Source: JBBROS01 sp963752225 (GTDB lineage Bacteria; Pseudomonadota; Alphaproteobacteria; Acetobacterales; Acetobacteraceae). Taken from it: a stretch of 64,000 bases of DNA. Below, in pieces: positions 1 to 8,084 of this stretch. The DNA lies in the NCBI GenBank assembly GCA_963752225.1, contig CAVVXS010000007.1, positions 1,674,001 to 1,738,000 on the forward strand. Direction: 5' to 3'. Each line of letters opens with the position of its first letter. Positions within the stretch are counted from its first letter, which is position 1. The position numbers and the translations under genes were made by a program. The notes under the pieces were generated by a model, which did not search any database, was not told the DNA's origin, and saw only the letters and a list, made by a program, of their open reading frames with translations.

Positions 1-701
1 GCGATCATCTCGTGCAGGTTGCCGCGGGTGTAGCCCTCGGCCGGGTCGCCGATGCCGCTCGCCCAGGTGACGGCGCCGTCATACTGCTCCTGCAGCACGG
101 CCACGACCGCCTGTTCGTGGCCGCCGCCGAACCCGGTCTTGCCGAAATACTTGCCGGGTTCCGGATCGACGCCGGCCTTCTTCAGCTCCGAGCGCGGGAT
201 CAGGTAGCCCGACGTGCTGTTGGGGTCGGCCCAGGCCAGCGAACGGCCGCGCATCCCGGCCAGGTCGGCGATGCCGCTGTCGGCACGCACCATCATGACG
301 CTGCGATAGCTGATGCTGCCGTCGCTCTCGATCGCGACCACCAAGGGCTCCACGTTGCCGTCGGTCTCGAGCCAGGCGCCGGCATAGCCGCTGCTGCCCA
401 TCGATGCCAACTCGATCTGCTTGGCGCCGAAGGCCTGGATCACGCCGGCATAGTCCGCGGCCGGGAACAGCTTCACCGGGACGGCGAAGGTCGTTTCCAG
501 CAGCTTGCGGTAGGCGTCGTAGCGGCCGAGGCGGTCGGCGTCGTTCTCGCCGCCGAGCAAGCCGACCCGGAGCACCGGCACCTCCTTCGCCCAATCCCGA
601 CGGCCCGGTTCCGGCATGGCAACCGGCGCCTGCGCCCGTGCCGCGGCCACGCTTGTGACCATTCCCGCTGCTGCGAGCAGCGTCGTTCGGCGACCGATCA
701 T
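1..701 (-). CDS. phnD: Phosphonate ABC transporter substrate-binding protein PhnD (partial)
   Basis: This is the periplasmic receptor of a phosphonate-type ABC importer; it runs off the left edge, so about 233 N-terminal residues are visible. The start at 701 (MIGRRTTLL...) gives a signal peptide with an Arg-Arg pair, a hydrophobic stretch and an AAARA cleavage region near residue 23. The mature part has the family's features: VLRVGLLGGEN, a segment on the Y-K-L-L helix, MGSSGYAG around residue 90 and the ADPNSTSGY loop that closes over the ligand. It lies 91 bases downstream of phnC, as in phnCDE operons; a permease gene would be expected further left. The true ligand (phosphonate, phosphite or other) cannot be told from sequence alone. 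Confidence 0.9.
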   Translation of the reverse strand, partial: MIGRRTTLLAAAGMVTSVAAARAQAPVAMPEPGRRDWAKEVPVLRVGLLGGENDADRLGRYDAYRKLLETTFAVPVKLFPAADYAGVIQAFGAKQIELASMGSSGYAGAWLETDGNVEPLVVAIESDGSISYRSVMMVRADSGIADLAGMRGRSLAWADPNSTSGYLIPRSELKKAGVDPEPGKYFGKTGFGGGHEQAVVAVLQEQYDGAVTWASGIGDPAEGYTRGNLHEMI

Positions 702-792
702 GGCTGTCCCCTTCCCGTCCAAACCGAGGCCGGGGGTAGCTCGGTATGCGTTACAGACTGATGTCCGAACGGCGTCAGCCGCGTGACACGGC

Positions 793-1593
793 TCAGTTCA
801 CCGCGACCGGCGGCCGCGCCGGCGCCACCCGCACCGCCTCCTGGTCGTGGAACTCGTCCTCGCCGACGCCGTACACGTCGCGCACGCGGCCGGGCGTAAG
901 CTCCGCGGGCGTGCCGTCGAACACCACCCGGCCCGCCGCCAAGGCGACGATGCGGTCGCAGTAATGCCGGGCGGTGTCGAGGTGGTGCAGGTTCACCAGC
1001 ACCGTCAGCCCGTCCTCGCGATGGATCCGCCGCAACGCGTCCATCACCACCCGGGCGTTGCGCGGATCGAGGCTGGCGATCGGCTCGTCGGCCAGCATCA
1101 GCCGCGGCTCCTGCAGCAGCGCGCGGCAGATCGCCACCCGCTGCTGCTGCCCGCCCGACAAGGTCCCGGCCCGTTGCAGGGCGACCCCGGCCAAGTCGAA
1201 CCGTTCCAGCGCCGACAGCCCCATCGCTCGCTCGGCCGCGCTGAACAGCCCGAGCAGGCTCGCCACCTGGCCGCGATGATTGAGCCGGCCCATCAGCACG
1301 TTGGTCAGCACATCGAGGCGCGGGACGAGGTTGAACTGCTGGAACACCATCGCGCACTGGGTGCGCCAATCGCGCAAGGCCCGGCCGCGCAGGGCGGTGA
1401 CGTCGGTGGTGCCGAACCGGATCGATCCCGACGACGGCTCCTGCAACCGGTTGATCATCCGCAGCAGGGTGGACTTGCCGGCGCCCGAGCGGCCGATGAC
1501 GCCGACCATCTGCCCCGCCGGCACCGACAGATCCACTCCGTCGACTGCAACGACGCTGCCGAACCGCCGCGTCAACCCTTCGATCACCAGCAC
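793..1593 (-). CDS. phnC: Phosphonate ABC transporter ATP-binding protein PhnC
   Basis: This 266-residue ATPase would power phosphonate-type uptake with PhnD and an unseen PhnE. Walker A is GRSGAGKST at residues 34–42, the Q-loop is in VFQQFNLV, the ABC signature LSGGQQQR is near residue 145, and Walker B is LMLADEPIASLD. The length and the N-terminal LTRRFGSVVAVDGV are typical of PhnC. It is first in the leftward pair with phnD and is divergent from the NIPSNAP gene. No convincing Pho box was found in the 138-base divergent spacer. Confidence 0.92.
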   Translation of the reverse strand: MLVIEGLTRRFGSVVAVDGVDLSVPAGQMVGVIGRSGAGKSTLLRMINRLQEPSSGSIRFGTTDVTALRGRALRDWRTQCAMVFQQFNLVPRLDVLTNVLMGRLNHRGQVASLLGLFSAAERAMGLSALERFDLAGVALQRAGTLSGGQQQRVAICRALLQEPRLMLADEPIASLDPRNARVVMDALRRIHREDGLTVLVNLHHLDTARHYCDRIVALAAGRVVFDGTPAELTPGRVRDVYGVGEDEFHDQEAVRVAPARPPVAVN

Positions 1594-1731
1594 GAGGCCG
1601 CCCCGCTTCCGTCTCGCGAGCCTCTCTACAAACAGCGGAGCTTGTCCAGCATTACCGTTCGGTGACGCCGAGGTTTGGCGCCGCCGCCGCCTTGAGCCAT
1701 GCTGGCGGCATCAAAACCGAAGGGACGTCCC

Positions 1732-2052
1732 ATGATCCTCGACCTGCGCATCTACACCACCCGGCCGGGCCGCACTGCCGAGTTCGTCAAGATCTACAAG
1801 GAGCTGGGCTGGGAGCTGCAGCAGAAGTATCTGGGCCGCTGCGTCGCCTGGACCACCACGGCCGAGGGGCAGCTGAACCAGATCGTGCATATCTGGGCCT
1901 ATGAGAGCCAGGCCGACCGGGAAACGCGCCGCAATGCGATGGCCGCCGATCCCGGCTGGACCGCCTATCTGGCCGCCGTCGCCAAGGCCGATGTGCTGGT
2001 CAACATGGAGAACCGGCTGCTGAAGCCGGCCGAGTTCAGCCCGCTGCAGTAG
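1732..2052 (+). CDS. NIPSNAP family protein
   Basis: A 106-residue protein of the NIPSNAP/dimeric alpha-beta barrel family, whose bacterial members have no agreed reaction. It begins MILDLRIYTTRPG, the usual start of these proteins, followed by FVKIYKELG and the VHIWAYES strand. The reading frame is open further upstream to 1699, but the ATG at 1732 is preferred because homologues begin there and a purine-rich AAGGGACG lies just upstream. It stands alone between the divergent phnC and the convergent gene ending at 2060. Confidence 0.82.
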   Translation: MILDLRIYTTRPGRTAEFVKIYKELGWELQQKYLGRCVAWTTTAEGQLNQIVHIWAYESQADRETRRNAMAADPGWTAYLAAVAKADVLVNMENRLLKPAEFSPLQ

Positions 2053-2059
2053 GCGCCCG

Positions 2060-2455
2060 TCAACCGCGCGGGCAGGCGGTCAGCACGAAGCGGCGCACGT
2101 CCGCCTCGGTGGCGGTGAACGAGGTCGCAAGCGCGAAGCCGCCGACCCCGTCGCTGTCGCACATCATGACCCGCACCGGCTTGCCGTCGGCCCGGATGGT
2201 GCAGACGCCGCCATGCGACCACGGGCCGCCGGGCGACGCCGACTGCTCGGTGACGACGGTGCTGCAGCCTTCAACGGTGGCGCCGGAGCCGATCAGCCGC
2301 AACTCGTCCTGGAACGATTTGACGAGCCCGGCCGCCTCCGGTGCCACCGGTGCCCCGTCGGACGCGATGCCCGGCGCCGCGGTCTGCGCTCCCGCCGTGC
2401 CCGCGGCCATCAGGGCCGCCAACCCCCAAGCGGCCGCCCCCAGACGGGCCATCAT
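2060..2455 (-). CDS. Small secreted protein of unknown function
   Basis: A 131-residue protein with a signal peptide (MMARLGAAAWGLAALMAAG, cleavage near AGAQ). I do not recognise the family. The mature part contains two Cys residues (VEGCSTVV and GGVCTIR) that could form a disulphide, a third in VMMCDSDG and a fourth in LTACPRG near the end. The frame is open well upstream, but that part overlaps yetF; the start at 2455 overlaps the yetF stop by four bases (ATGA), so translation is probably coupled. It is the last gene of a three-gene leftward unit. Confidence 0.65.
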   Translation of the reverse strand: MMARLGAAAWGLAALMAAGTAGAQTAAPGIASDGAPVAPEAAGLVKSFQDELRLIGSGATVEGCSTVVTEQSASPGGPWSHGGVCTIRADGKPVRVMMCDSDGVGGFALATSFTATEADVRRFVLTACPRG

Positions 2456-2892
2456 GGCTGCGCCACGATCGAGACCTTGCCGTCCCGCTCCGCCACGGCG
2501 TAGCGCACCTGGTCCAGCCGCATGAGCCCCCGCTGCCGAACCGCCGCCATCACGTCGGCTTCCAACACCCGCAGCGCGCGCATCCGCTCCTCGTGCCATT
2601 TCCCGTCTTCGTAGATCACGACCGGCGTGCCGTCGACCAGCCGGCCGAACCATGCCGAGCGCGCCTTGAACCACGACACGGCCACGTGCAGCAGCCCGAT
2701 GGTGCACAGCGCGGTGAGCGCAGCTACCAACGAATGGTCCTCGCCGATTACCGCAGTGATGGTGATGCCGCCGAACAGGAAGAGCACCACCAGGTCGAAC
2801 GGTGCAAGCTGGCTCGCAGTGCGGCGCCCGACCAACCGGACCATCGTCAGCAGCAGCAGGTAGGCCGCTGCTGCGCGCAGGATCACTTCCAT
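2452..2892 (-). CDS. DUF421/YetF family membrane protein
   Basis: A 146-residue inner-membrane protein of the YetF (DUF421) family, known from Bacillus spore-germination and other membrane contexts but without an assigned reaction. Two to three membrane segments occupy roughly residues 1–75 (AAAAYLLLLTMV, LVVLFLFGG, ALCTIGLLHVAV). They are followed by the conserved GRRTASQLAPFDLVV stretch and a soluble C-terminal beta domain containing GTPVVIYEDGKW and LRVLEADVMAAVR. The ATG at 2892 is chosen because the membrane segment starts right after it. The unit is flanked closely on both sides (10-base gap upstream, 4-base overlap downstream). Confidence 0.85.
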   Translation of the reverse strand: MEVILRAAAAYLLLLTMVRLVGRRTASQLAPFDLVVLFLFGGITITAVIGEDHSLVAALTALCTIGLLHVAVSWFKARSAWFGRLVDGTPVVIYEDGKWHEERMRALRVLEADVMAAVRQRGLMRLDQVRYAVAERDGKVSIVAQP

Positions 2893-2902
2893 CGAAAGGG
2901 CC

Positions 2903-3436
2903 TCACGGCAGCACCACCTGCTCCCAATCGACCGTTTCCGGCCCGACCCGTGCCTCGAGGTGCATGCGGCCGATCTCGGTCGGGTGCAGGGAGAACCGCA
3001 CCAGCGCATCCGGCGTGTCGGGCGTGAGCGAGATGGTAACGGCGAGCCCGGCGCCGTCGGCCGCCTGCTTCGACGGCGTCGGCATGACCTCCTTCAGGCC
3101 CATCGGCTCCGCGAAGGCGTTGTTGATGTGCGCCACCCACTCATGCGCCGGGTCGAACCGCCTGGTGTCGAGATGCAGCGTTACGGTCGTCGCGGTGCCG
3201 TAACGCGCCACAGGTTCGAAATCGACCACGAGTGCGCCGCTGGCGGTCGCGACGCGATGGTGGCTGTAGGGTCCGCGGCCCAGCAGGCCGGCCAACCCGG
3301 CAACGATGACGAGCGCCATCACCGCGCGGCCGATCTGCACGACTCGCAGCCAGGTGTGCTCGAAGGCGGCGTCGAAGCCGACCTCGAACTCGCCGTCGTG
3401 GACGGCGTCGGCGCCTTGCAAATGTGTGTCAGGCAT
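2903..3436 (-). CDS. Single-pass membrane protein of unknown function, yetF partner
   Basis: A 177-residue protein with a cytoplasmic N-terminus of about 33 residues, one membrane segment (roughly 37–54, GRAVMALVIVAGLAGLLG) and an extracytoplasmic beta-rich domain with VTLHLDTRRF and VRFSLHPTEIG. I recognise no named domain. It is ten bases upstream of the YetF gene on the same strand, so it heads a three-gene unit. The order suggests a membrane complex of YetF with one anchored and one secreted partner; this is inference from context. Confidence 0.7.
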   Translation of the reverse strand: MPDTHLQGADAVHDGEFEVGFDAAFEHTWLRVVQIGRAVMALVIVAGLAGLLGRGPYSHHRVATASGALVVDFEPVARYGTATTVTLHLDTRRFDPAHEWVAHINNAFAEPMGLKEVMPTPSKQAADGAGLAVTISLTPDTPDALVRFSLHPTEIGRMHLEARVGPETVDWEQVVLP

Positions 3437-3521
3437 GGCCGGGAGAACCCCGGTGACGCACGCCGGTTGCGCTCAAGCACCCTGTTTGCGCATCACGCTC
3501 GCGTTCGCGGCGCGGGTCCGG

Positions 3522-4721
3522 TCAGGCGCCGGTGGTGACCGTCGGCACCCGCTCGGCCGGCGGCGTGTTGCGGCTGCGGCCGCAGCGCACCAGCCCGTCG
3601 ATGATCACCATGCAGATGCCCGGCAGGTCGCCTTGGCGCACGCTGTCGAGCAGGTCTGCGCCGGCCGAATGCTGCGCCCGGTCCATCAGCACGAAATCGG
3701 CGGCCCGTCCGGGCTCGACGATGCCGCAATCGAGCTTGCGCATCCGCGCCGTGTTGCCGGTGGCGCAGCAGAACACCGTCTCCGCCGGGGTGTCGCCGAG
3801 GCTGCTGAGCAGCGCGATCATCCGCAGGATGCCGAGCGGCTGCACGCCCGAGCCGGCCGGCCCGTCGGTGCCCAGGATCACGCGGTCGAGCTGCCCCAGC
3901 TCTTTGGCGAAGCGCAGCGCCGACAAACCGGCCAGCTCGTTGCCGTTGTGCACGATCTCGATGCCGCGGCCGCAGCCCTCGCACAAGCAGCGGATCTGCC
4001 GCAGCGGCAGCGCGGTGTGGCCGCCGTTGATGTGGCCGATGATGTCGGCGTCGGCTTCAAGGACGGTGTCGGCATCGATGTAGCCGGAGCCGGGCACGCT
4101 GGGACCGCCGGTGTGGATCGTGCTCTGGATGCCGTGCTTGCGGGCCCATGCGACCATCTGCTTGGCCTCGGCGCCGGCCTTGACCGTGCCGAGCCCGACT
4201 TCACCCAGCAAGGTCACGCCGGAGGCGGCAAGCTCGGCAAAGTCGCTTTCAACCATGCCCTGTTCGATCACCGGGGCGCCGGCCAGCACCTTCACGCCGC
4301 CGGGGCGGTGGTTGGCGTAGGCGCGCTGCGCGGTGATCGCCAGCGCCTTCACGCCGATGATGTCGCGGGGGCGCCCCGGCAGGTGCACCTCGCCGGCCGA
4401 AATCATGGTGGTGACGCCGCCGTTCATCGTGCTGTCGATCCAGCCGAACTGGTTCTGCCGCGGCGTCCAGTCGCCGAACACCGGATGGACGTGGCTGTCG
4501 ATCAGCCCCGGCGACAGCGCGCAGCCGCCGGCATCGACGACAACGCGGGCGCCGCCGGTGTCGCAATCCCGCTCCCGCCCGACCGCGGTGATGCGGCCGT
4601 CCTCGGCGACCACGGTATCGGCGTCGAGGATCGGCTGTTCCAGCCGGCCCGATAGCAGCAGCCCGATGCCGCGGATGACGAGTTTCCCGACCTGCTTCTC
4701 GGGTGCGGCGGCGAGGGCCAT
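3522..4721 (-). CDS. Enamidase-like metal-dependent amidohydrolase
   Basis: A 399-residue amidohydrolase. The metal-binding DSHVH motif is at residues 75–79, with later candidate ligands in IQSTIHTGG and IGHINGG and the catalytic Asp in ILGTDGP. From memory, several stretches match enamidase of Eubacterium barkeri nicotinate fermentation: GGVTTMISAG, LPGRPRD, GVKALAIT, GEVGLGTVK and, near the end, RSRNTPPAERV. That enzyme opens 6-oxo-tetrahydronicotinate to 2-formylglutarate. An AGGAGAA ribosome site precedes the ATG. The gene is 48 bases downstream of a two-subunit CoA-transferase, which would suit activation of a dicarboxylate product. The exact substrate is inferred. Confidence 0.8.
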   Translation of the reverse strand: MALAAAPEKQVGKLVIRGIGLLLSGRLEQPILDADTVVAEDGRITAVGRERDCDTGGARVVVDAGGCALSPGLIDSHVHPVFGDWTPRQNQFGWIDSTMNGGVTTMISAGEVHLPGRPRDIIGVKALAITAQRAYANHRPGGVKVLAGAPVIEQGMVESDFAELAASGVTLLGEVGLGTVKAGAEAKQMVAWARKHGIQSTIHTGGPSVPGSGYIDADTVLEADADIIGHINGGHTALPLRQIRCLCEGCGRGIEIVHNGNELAGLSALRFAKELGQLDRVILGTDGPAGSGVQPLGILRMIALLSSLGDTPAETVFCCATGNTARMRKLDCGIVEPGRAADFVLMDRAQHSAGADLLDSVRQGDLPGICMVIIDGLVRCGRSRNTPPAERVPTVTTGA

Positions 4722-4769
4722 GGCGGATCGTTCTCCTATGGGGCCGGGTGCGGGCGGGCTCGCGCGGTG

Positions 4770-5507
4770 TCAGGCGGCGGCCTGCCACACGCGGGCGCAG
4801 AACTCCGGGTAGGTGTCCAGCATCTCCGCCCGCACCGGTCCGCGCAACAGCGCGAGTTCCGCCTCGGTTGGATCCGGCGTCGTGGGCGCAGCGTCGCCGT
4901 CGTAGTCGAACCCGGTATGGGCGCGGATTTCGGACGCGGTTTGCCCGGGGTGGACCGTGTCGAGCCGGAAGCGGCCGCCGCCGGCGTCGAAGCGGAACAC
5001 GCAGCGGCCCGTGACCAGCGCCTGCGCGGTGCCGCGGCGAAACACGCCCGGCGGCGACATGCCCGGCGCGCTGACCATGTCGACGCGCGGCACCAGCACC
5101 CGCGTGCTGTGCTCCTCGCGGAACAGGATCGTGCGGGGCACCGTCATGTACATGAAGGCACTGCCGAAGCTGCCGGGAAAGCGGGCGCTGCGGCCAGGCC
5201 ACTCACCGGTGCCGAGCAGGTTGATGTTGGCCTCGCCGTCGATCTGGCCGCCGCCGAGGAAGAACAGGTCGATGCGGCCCTGCCCGGCCAGGTCGAACAA
5301 CTCGCGCGTGCCTTCGGTGAACGGATTGCCGCGCGGCCGGTGCAGCAGGCTGAGGCGGACGGGATGTCCCAGCTTCTTCACCAGCCAGCACGCGGCGGCA
5401 GGAACCGGGCTGGCGGCGCCGACGGCGATGTGGCGGGCAGGCGGCGCCGCCGGATCCAGGATCAGCCGCGCCAGGACCGTGGCCAGGCGTTCCTCCGGGC
5501 CGATCAT
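4770..5507 (-). CDS. CoA-transferase subunit B (GctB/IpdB-like)
   Basis: A 245-residue beta subunit of a family I CoA-transferase, which moves CoA between carboxylic acids. The family features seen are AVGAASPVPAAACWL near the N-terminus, FLGGGQIDGEANINLLGTG in the middle and the later Y-M-Y-M-T-V segment. Reading frame upstream of 5507 is open but overlaps subunit A; the ATG at 5507 overlaps the stop of subunit A by four bases. The nearest named relatives are glutaconate CoA-transferase GctB and the steroid-ring enzyme IpdB; neither assignment can be made from sequence alone. Confidence 0.8.
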   Translation of the reverse strand: MIGPEERLATVLARLILDPAAPPARHIAVGAASPVPAAACWLVKKLGHPVRLSLLHRPRGNPFTEGTRELFDLAGQGRIDLFFLGGGQIDGEANINLLGTGEWPGRSARFPGSFGSAFMYMTVPRTILFREEHSTRVLVPRVDMVSAPGMSPPGVFRRGTAQALVTGRCVFRFDAGGGRFRLDTVHPGQTASEIRAHTGFDYDGDAAPTTPDPTEAELALLRGPVRAEMLDTYPEFCARVWQAAA

Positions 5508-6322
5508 TCGGCCGCAGCGGCGGCGGGGCGATGCAGCACGTGGCGTTCGAGGTAGTCCGCGAACCCGGCCTCGGTCCGGGCCGCCTTTGCATAGGCGCGC
5601 AGCTGGGCCGGGTCGGCGGGGTATTCGTCGAGCAGAGCGATCGGACAGCAGCCGCGCTCGGCCACCGCGACCTGGTCGATGTAGGTCGCGGAAATCACAC
5701 CCGGTGCCAGCCGCTCGTCTTCCAGCAGGTTCGTATCGGTAATCCGCTCCACCGTCACCAGCACGCGGCGGCTGGCATGGGCGATCGTCGCCAACTCGCG
5801 CCGGCGGCCCACCCACACGTTGCCGTCGCGGTCGGCCATCACCGCATGGAAGGCGGCGACGTCGGGGGACAGCGCCGGCAGGAGCAGGATCGGGTCGTCA
5901 CCGGCCGCAAACGGGTTCCGGATCACCTGCCAATCCGGCCGGTGCGCAACGAGGTCGCTGCCGAGCACGCCGCGCAGGGGCATGAACGGCACGCCCTTCT
6001 CGGCCGCTTGCAGCATGGTGTGGATCGCCGGGCAGGTCGCGTCGATGACCTCGATCGTGCCGGCGGCGACGGCGGCGGTGAACCGGGGTGCCAGGCCGGC
6101 CTCACCCAGGGTGACGGCGCTGGTTTGCACCGAGGCGACGCAGCCGGCGCCGATGAGCAGGTCGGTGGTGTAGCCGCTGACCGGCACGCCCAGCAGCCGC
6201 AAGCCGCGGACGCCGCGACGGACCAAGGCGTGGGCGAAGGCGCAGGGCGCGAGCGAGTTGTCGGGCGGCAGCGCGAGCAACGCGCCGTCGGGAACCAGGG
6301 CGGCAAGTTCGTCGGCGTCCAT
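5504..6322 (-). CDS. CoA-transferase subunit A (GctA/IpdA-like)
   Basis: A 272-residue alpha subunit that should pair with the overlapping subunit B to form the active CoA-transferase. Visible features are the N-terminal LVRRGVRGLRLLGVPVSG strand-turn region, GVPFMPLRGVLGSDL in the middle and the D-R-D-G-N-V-W-V-G segment. The frame extends to 6367, but the ATG at 6322 is preferred because GGAG lies six bases upstream. It is the first gene of a three-gene leftward operon ending in the enamidase-like hydrolase. Confidence 0.8.
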   Translation of the reverse strand: MDADELAALVPDGALLALPPDNSLAPCAFAHALVRRGVRGLRLLGVPVSGYTTDLLIGAGCVASVQTSAVTLGEAGLAPRFTAAVAAGTIEVIDATCPAIHTMLQAAEKGVPFMPLRGVLGSDLVAHRPDWQVIRNPFAAGDDPILLLPALSPDVAAFHAVMADRDGNVWVGRRRELATIAHASRRVLVTVERITDTNLLEDERLAPGVISATYIDQVAVAERGCCPIALLDEYPADPAQLRAYAKAARTEAGFADYLERHVLHRPAAAAAE

Positions 6323-6451
6323 CGGCGGCTCCGGCTGTTGCCGCGATGCTAGCCTGCCGCCGGACATGCGTCACCCGACGCCTCTCACCTCATGGCCGGG
6401 CCTGATCAGCCATCGCCCGACGCGTGGACGTGATGCGCAGGGTTGCGAGAG

Positions 6452-6474
6452 ATCCCCGGGCCAAGCCCGGGGAT
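6452..6474. repeat. Dispersed GC palindrome
   Basis: ATCCCCGGGC, a three-base CAA loop and GCCCGGGGAT form a perfect 10-bp stem. It follows the odc stop and may act as its terminator although no T tract follows. A related element occurs at 39290–39320, so it is probably one copy of a dispersed palindromic repeat. Confidence 0.6.
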
Positions 6475-6492
6475 GACGTGTCGGGCTTGTGC

Positions 6493-7623
6493 CTAGACGT
6501 AGTGCTCGGTCAGCGGCGCGAAGCCGTTGAAGCGCTGGCTGGCATAGGTGGTCACGTAGGCACCGGTGCTTTCCAGCTGCACCCGGTCGCCGCAACGCAG
6601 GGCGAGCGGCAGCCGATAGTTGGACCGCTCGTACATGATGTCGGCGCCGTCGCAGGTCGGGCCGGCGATCGCCACCGGCCCGGTGTCGCCGCCATCATGC
6701 TCGGTCGCGATGCGGTATTTGATCGACTCGCCCTCGGTCTCGGCCAGGCCGCCGAAGCGGCCGATGTCGAGGTAAACCCAGCGCACCGGGTCGGCCTTCG
6801 CCTTGCGGCACACCAGCACCACCTCGGCGCTGACGACGCCGGCGTCGGCCACCAGGAAACGGCCGGGCTCGACCAGGATCTCCGGCAAGTCGTTGCCGAA
6901 ATGCGCCGTCATCGCGTTCATGATGGCGTCGGCAAAGCGGTCGATCCCGGGGATCTCGTCGCGATAGCGCACCGGATAGCCGCCGCCGAGATTGACCATG
7001 CGCAGGTTCACCCCGGCATTGGCCAGGTCGGTGAACAGCATGCCGACCCGGCCGATCGCCAGCTCGTAGCTGCCGGTCGTGGTCTGCTGGCTGCCGACGT
7101 GGAACGACAGGCCATACGGGTCCAGGCCCAGGTCACGCGCCTCGATCATCAGGTCGCGCGCGGTCTCGACCGTGGTGCCGAACTTGCGCGACAGCGGCCA
7201 CTCGGCGCCGTCATTCTCCACCAGCAGCCGGCAGTAGACGCGGGCGCCGGGCGCGTGCTCGGCGAGCTTCAGCAACTCCTCGCGGCTGTCGAAGGCGAAC
7301 ATGTCGACCCCGGCGGCGTGCGCGCGCTGGATCGCCGAGACCTTCTTGATCGTATTGCCGAAGCTGATCCGGGCCGGTGCAGCGCCCGCCTCGAGGCAGC
7401 ACTCGACCTCCTCGAAGCTTGCGGCGTCGAAGCTGCTGCCGAGCCCGACCAGGCGGCGCAGGATCGGCGCCGCCGGATTGGCCTTCACCGCATAGTAGAT
7501 GTGCGCGACCGGGAGCGCCCGCGTCAGCGCGCGGTAGTTCTGCTCCACCCGGTCGACGTCGACCACGAGGCAAGGGGTCGCCGGCGCTCGCTCGGCGAGG
7601 TATTGAGCAATCTTCGGGGTCAT
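6493..7623 (-). CDS. Ornithine/diaminopimelate-fold decarboxylase, likely ornithine decarboxylase
   Basis: A 376-residue fold-III PLP decarboxylase that would convert ornithine (possibly also lysine) to a diamine for polyamine synthesis. The PLP lysine is K47 in YYAVKANP. FHVGSQQ and the Gly-rich NLGGGYP loop bind the cofactor phosphate, and GPTCDGAD carries the active-site Cys and Asp of the ornithine/lysine group. EPGRFLVAD is also present. The frame stays open far upstream, but ATG 7623 (MTPKIAQYL) fits the usual length of about 377. The 460-base spacer upstream has an unusual A/T-rich block, annotated separately as a candidate leader. Confidence 0.9.
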   Translation of the reverse strand: MTPKIAQYLAERAPATPCLVVDVDRVEQNYRALTRALPVAHIYYAVKANPAAPILRRLVGLGSSFDAASFEEVECCLEAGAAPARISFGNTIKKVSAIQRAHAAGVDMFAFDSREELLKLAEHAPGARVYCRLLVENDGAEWPLSRKFGTTVETARDLMIEARDLGLDPYGLSFHVGSQQTTTGSYELAIGRVGMLFTDLANAGVNLRMVNLGGGYPVRYRDEIPGIDRFADAIMNAMTAHFGNDLPEILVEPGRFLVADAGVVSAEVVLVCRKAKADPVRWVYLDIGRFGGLAETEGESIKYRIATEHDGGDTGPVAIAGPTCDGADIMYERSNYRLPLALRCGDRVQLESTGAYVTTYASQRFNGFAPLTEHYV

Positions 7624-7864
7624 TGGATAGGCGTGCTCCAAGGTCAGGCCCGCCAAGCGCCCGGCACGATGGTGCGGACGGCAGGACGGGTTGCCCGTCG
7701 GTCCCGGTTTCAGCGGGGGTGGCGGCGGGGCGGGGTTGACGAAACGGTCGAACGAACCAGCGGAAGACAAAGTGCCAGAACGCTTGACGTCGTTGCGTAA
7801 CCCCCTCGGGCCAGAGGCACGTGCGTTGCTGCGTGGACGCGAAATAGGACCCGCTTCGGGGGGG

Positions 7865-7985
7865 TGCAAGAGAAAAACTGGCCTCTACTTGCAAAAATTC
7901 CGAACGGGCCTTTTTGTCGGCGATAATGCCTGCCGCACGACGATAATATCGGTAAGAACTAAACAAACTTTAAGGAAACACCACG
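7865..7985 (-). ncRNA. Candidate cis-regulatory leader of ornithine decarboxylase (speF-like)
   Basis: The spacer 7624–8084 between odc and the YihY gene contains a block far richer in A and T than its surroundings. On the minus strand it includes TACCGATATTATCG, GGCATTATCGCC, and a GGCC…GGCC hairpin whose flanks are AAAAA and TTTTT, like an attenuator. Alphaproteobacterial ornithine decarboxylase genes are known to carry the speF RNA motif; I cannot run the covariance model, so membership is a suggestion. The same strand can also be read as a short ORF from a TTG at 7966 (YRYYRR near its start), but it has no stop before odc. The rest of the spacer shows nothing definite. Confidence 0.4.
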
Positions 7986-8084
7986 ATCCCTGACAGTCAC
8001 CTGCCTGCAACCACGCCACCCGCCGTCGCCGAAACCGGCGCCCGCCCGCCGCCGCACGCGGAGTCGCCGGCCGCGGGAGCGCCC

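Noticed and set aside
12..761. A 249-codon plus-strand frame at the left edge
   Set aside because: It is antisense to phnD, which has a signal peptide and family motifs.
1594..1731. Pho box upstream of phnC
   Set aside because: No CTGTCAT-type direct repeats were found in the divergent spacer.
7211..7966. A 251-codon minus-strand frame across the odc leader
   Set aside because: It runs far into odc in another frame and turns Arg/Gly-rich there; at most its first codons could be a leader peptide.
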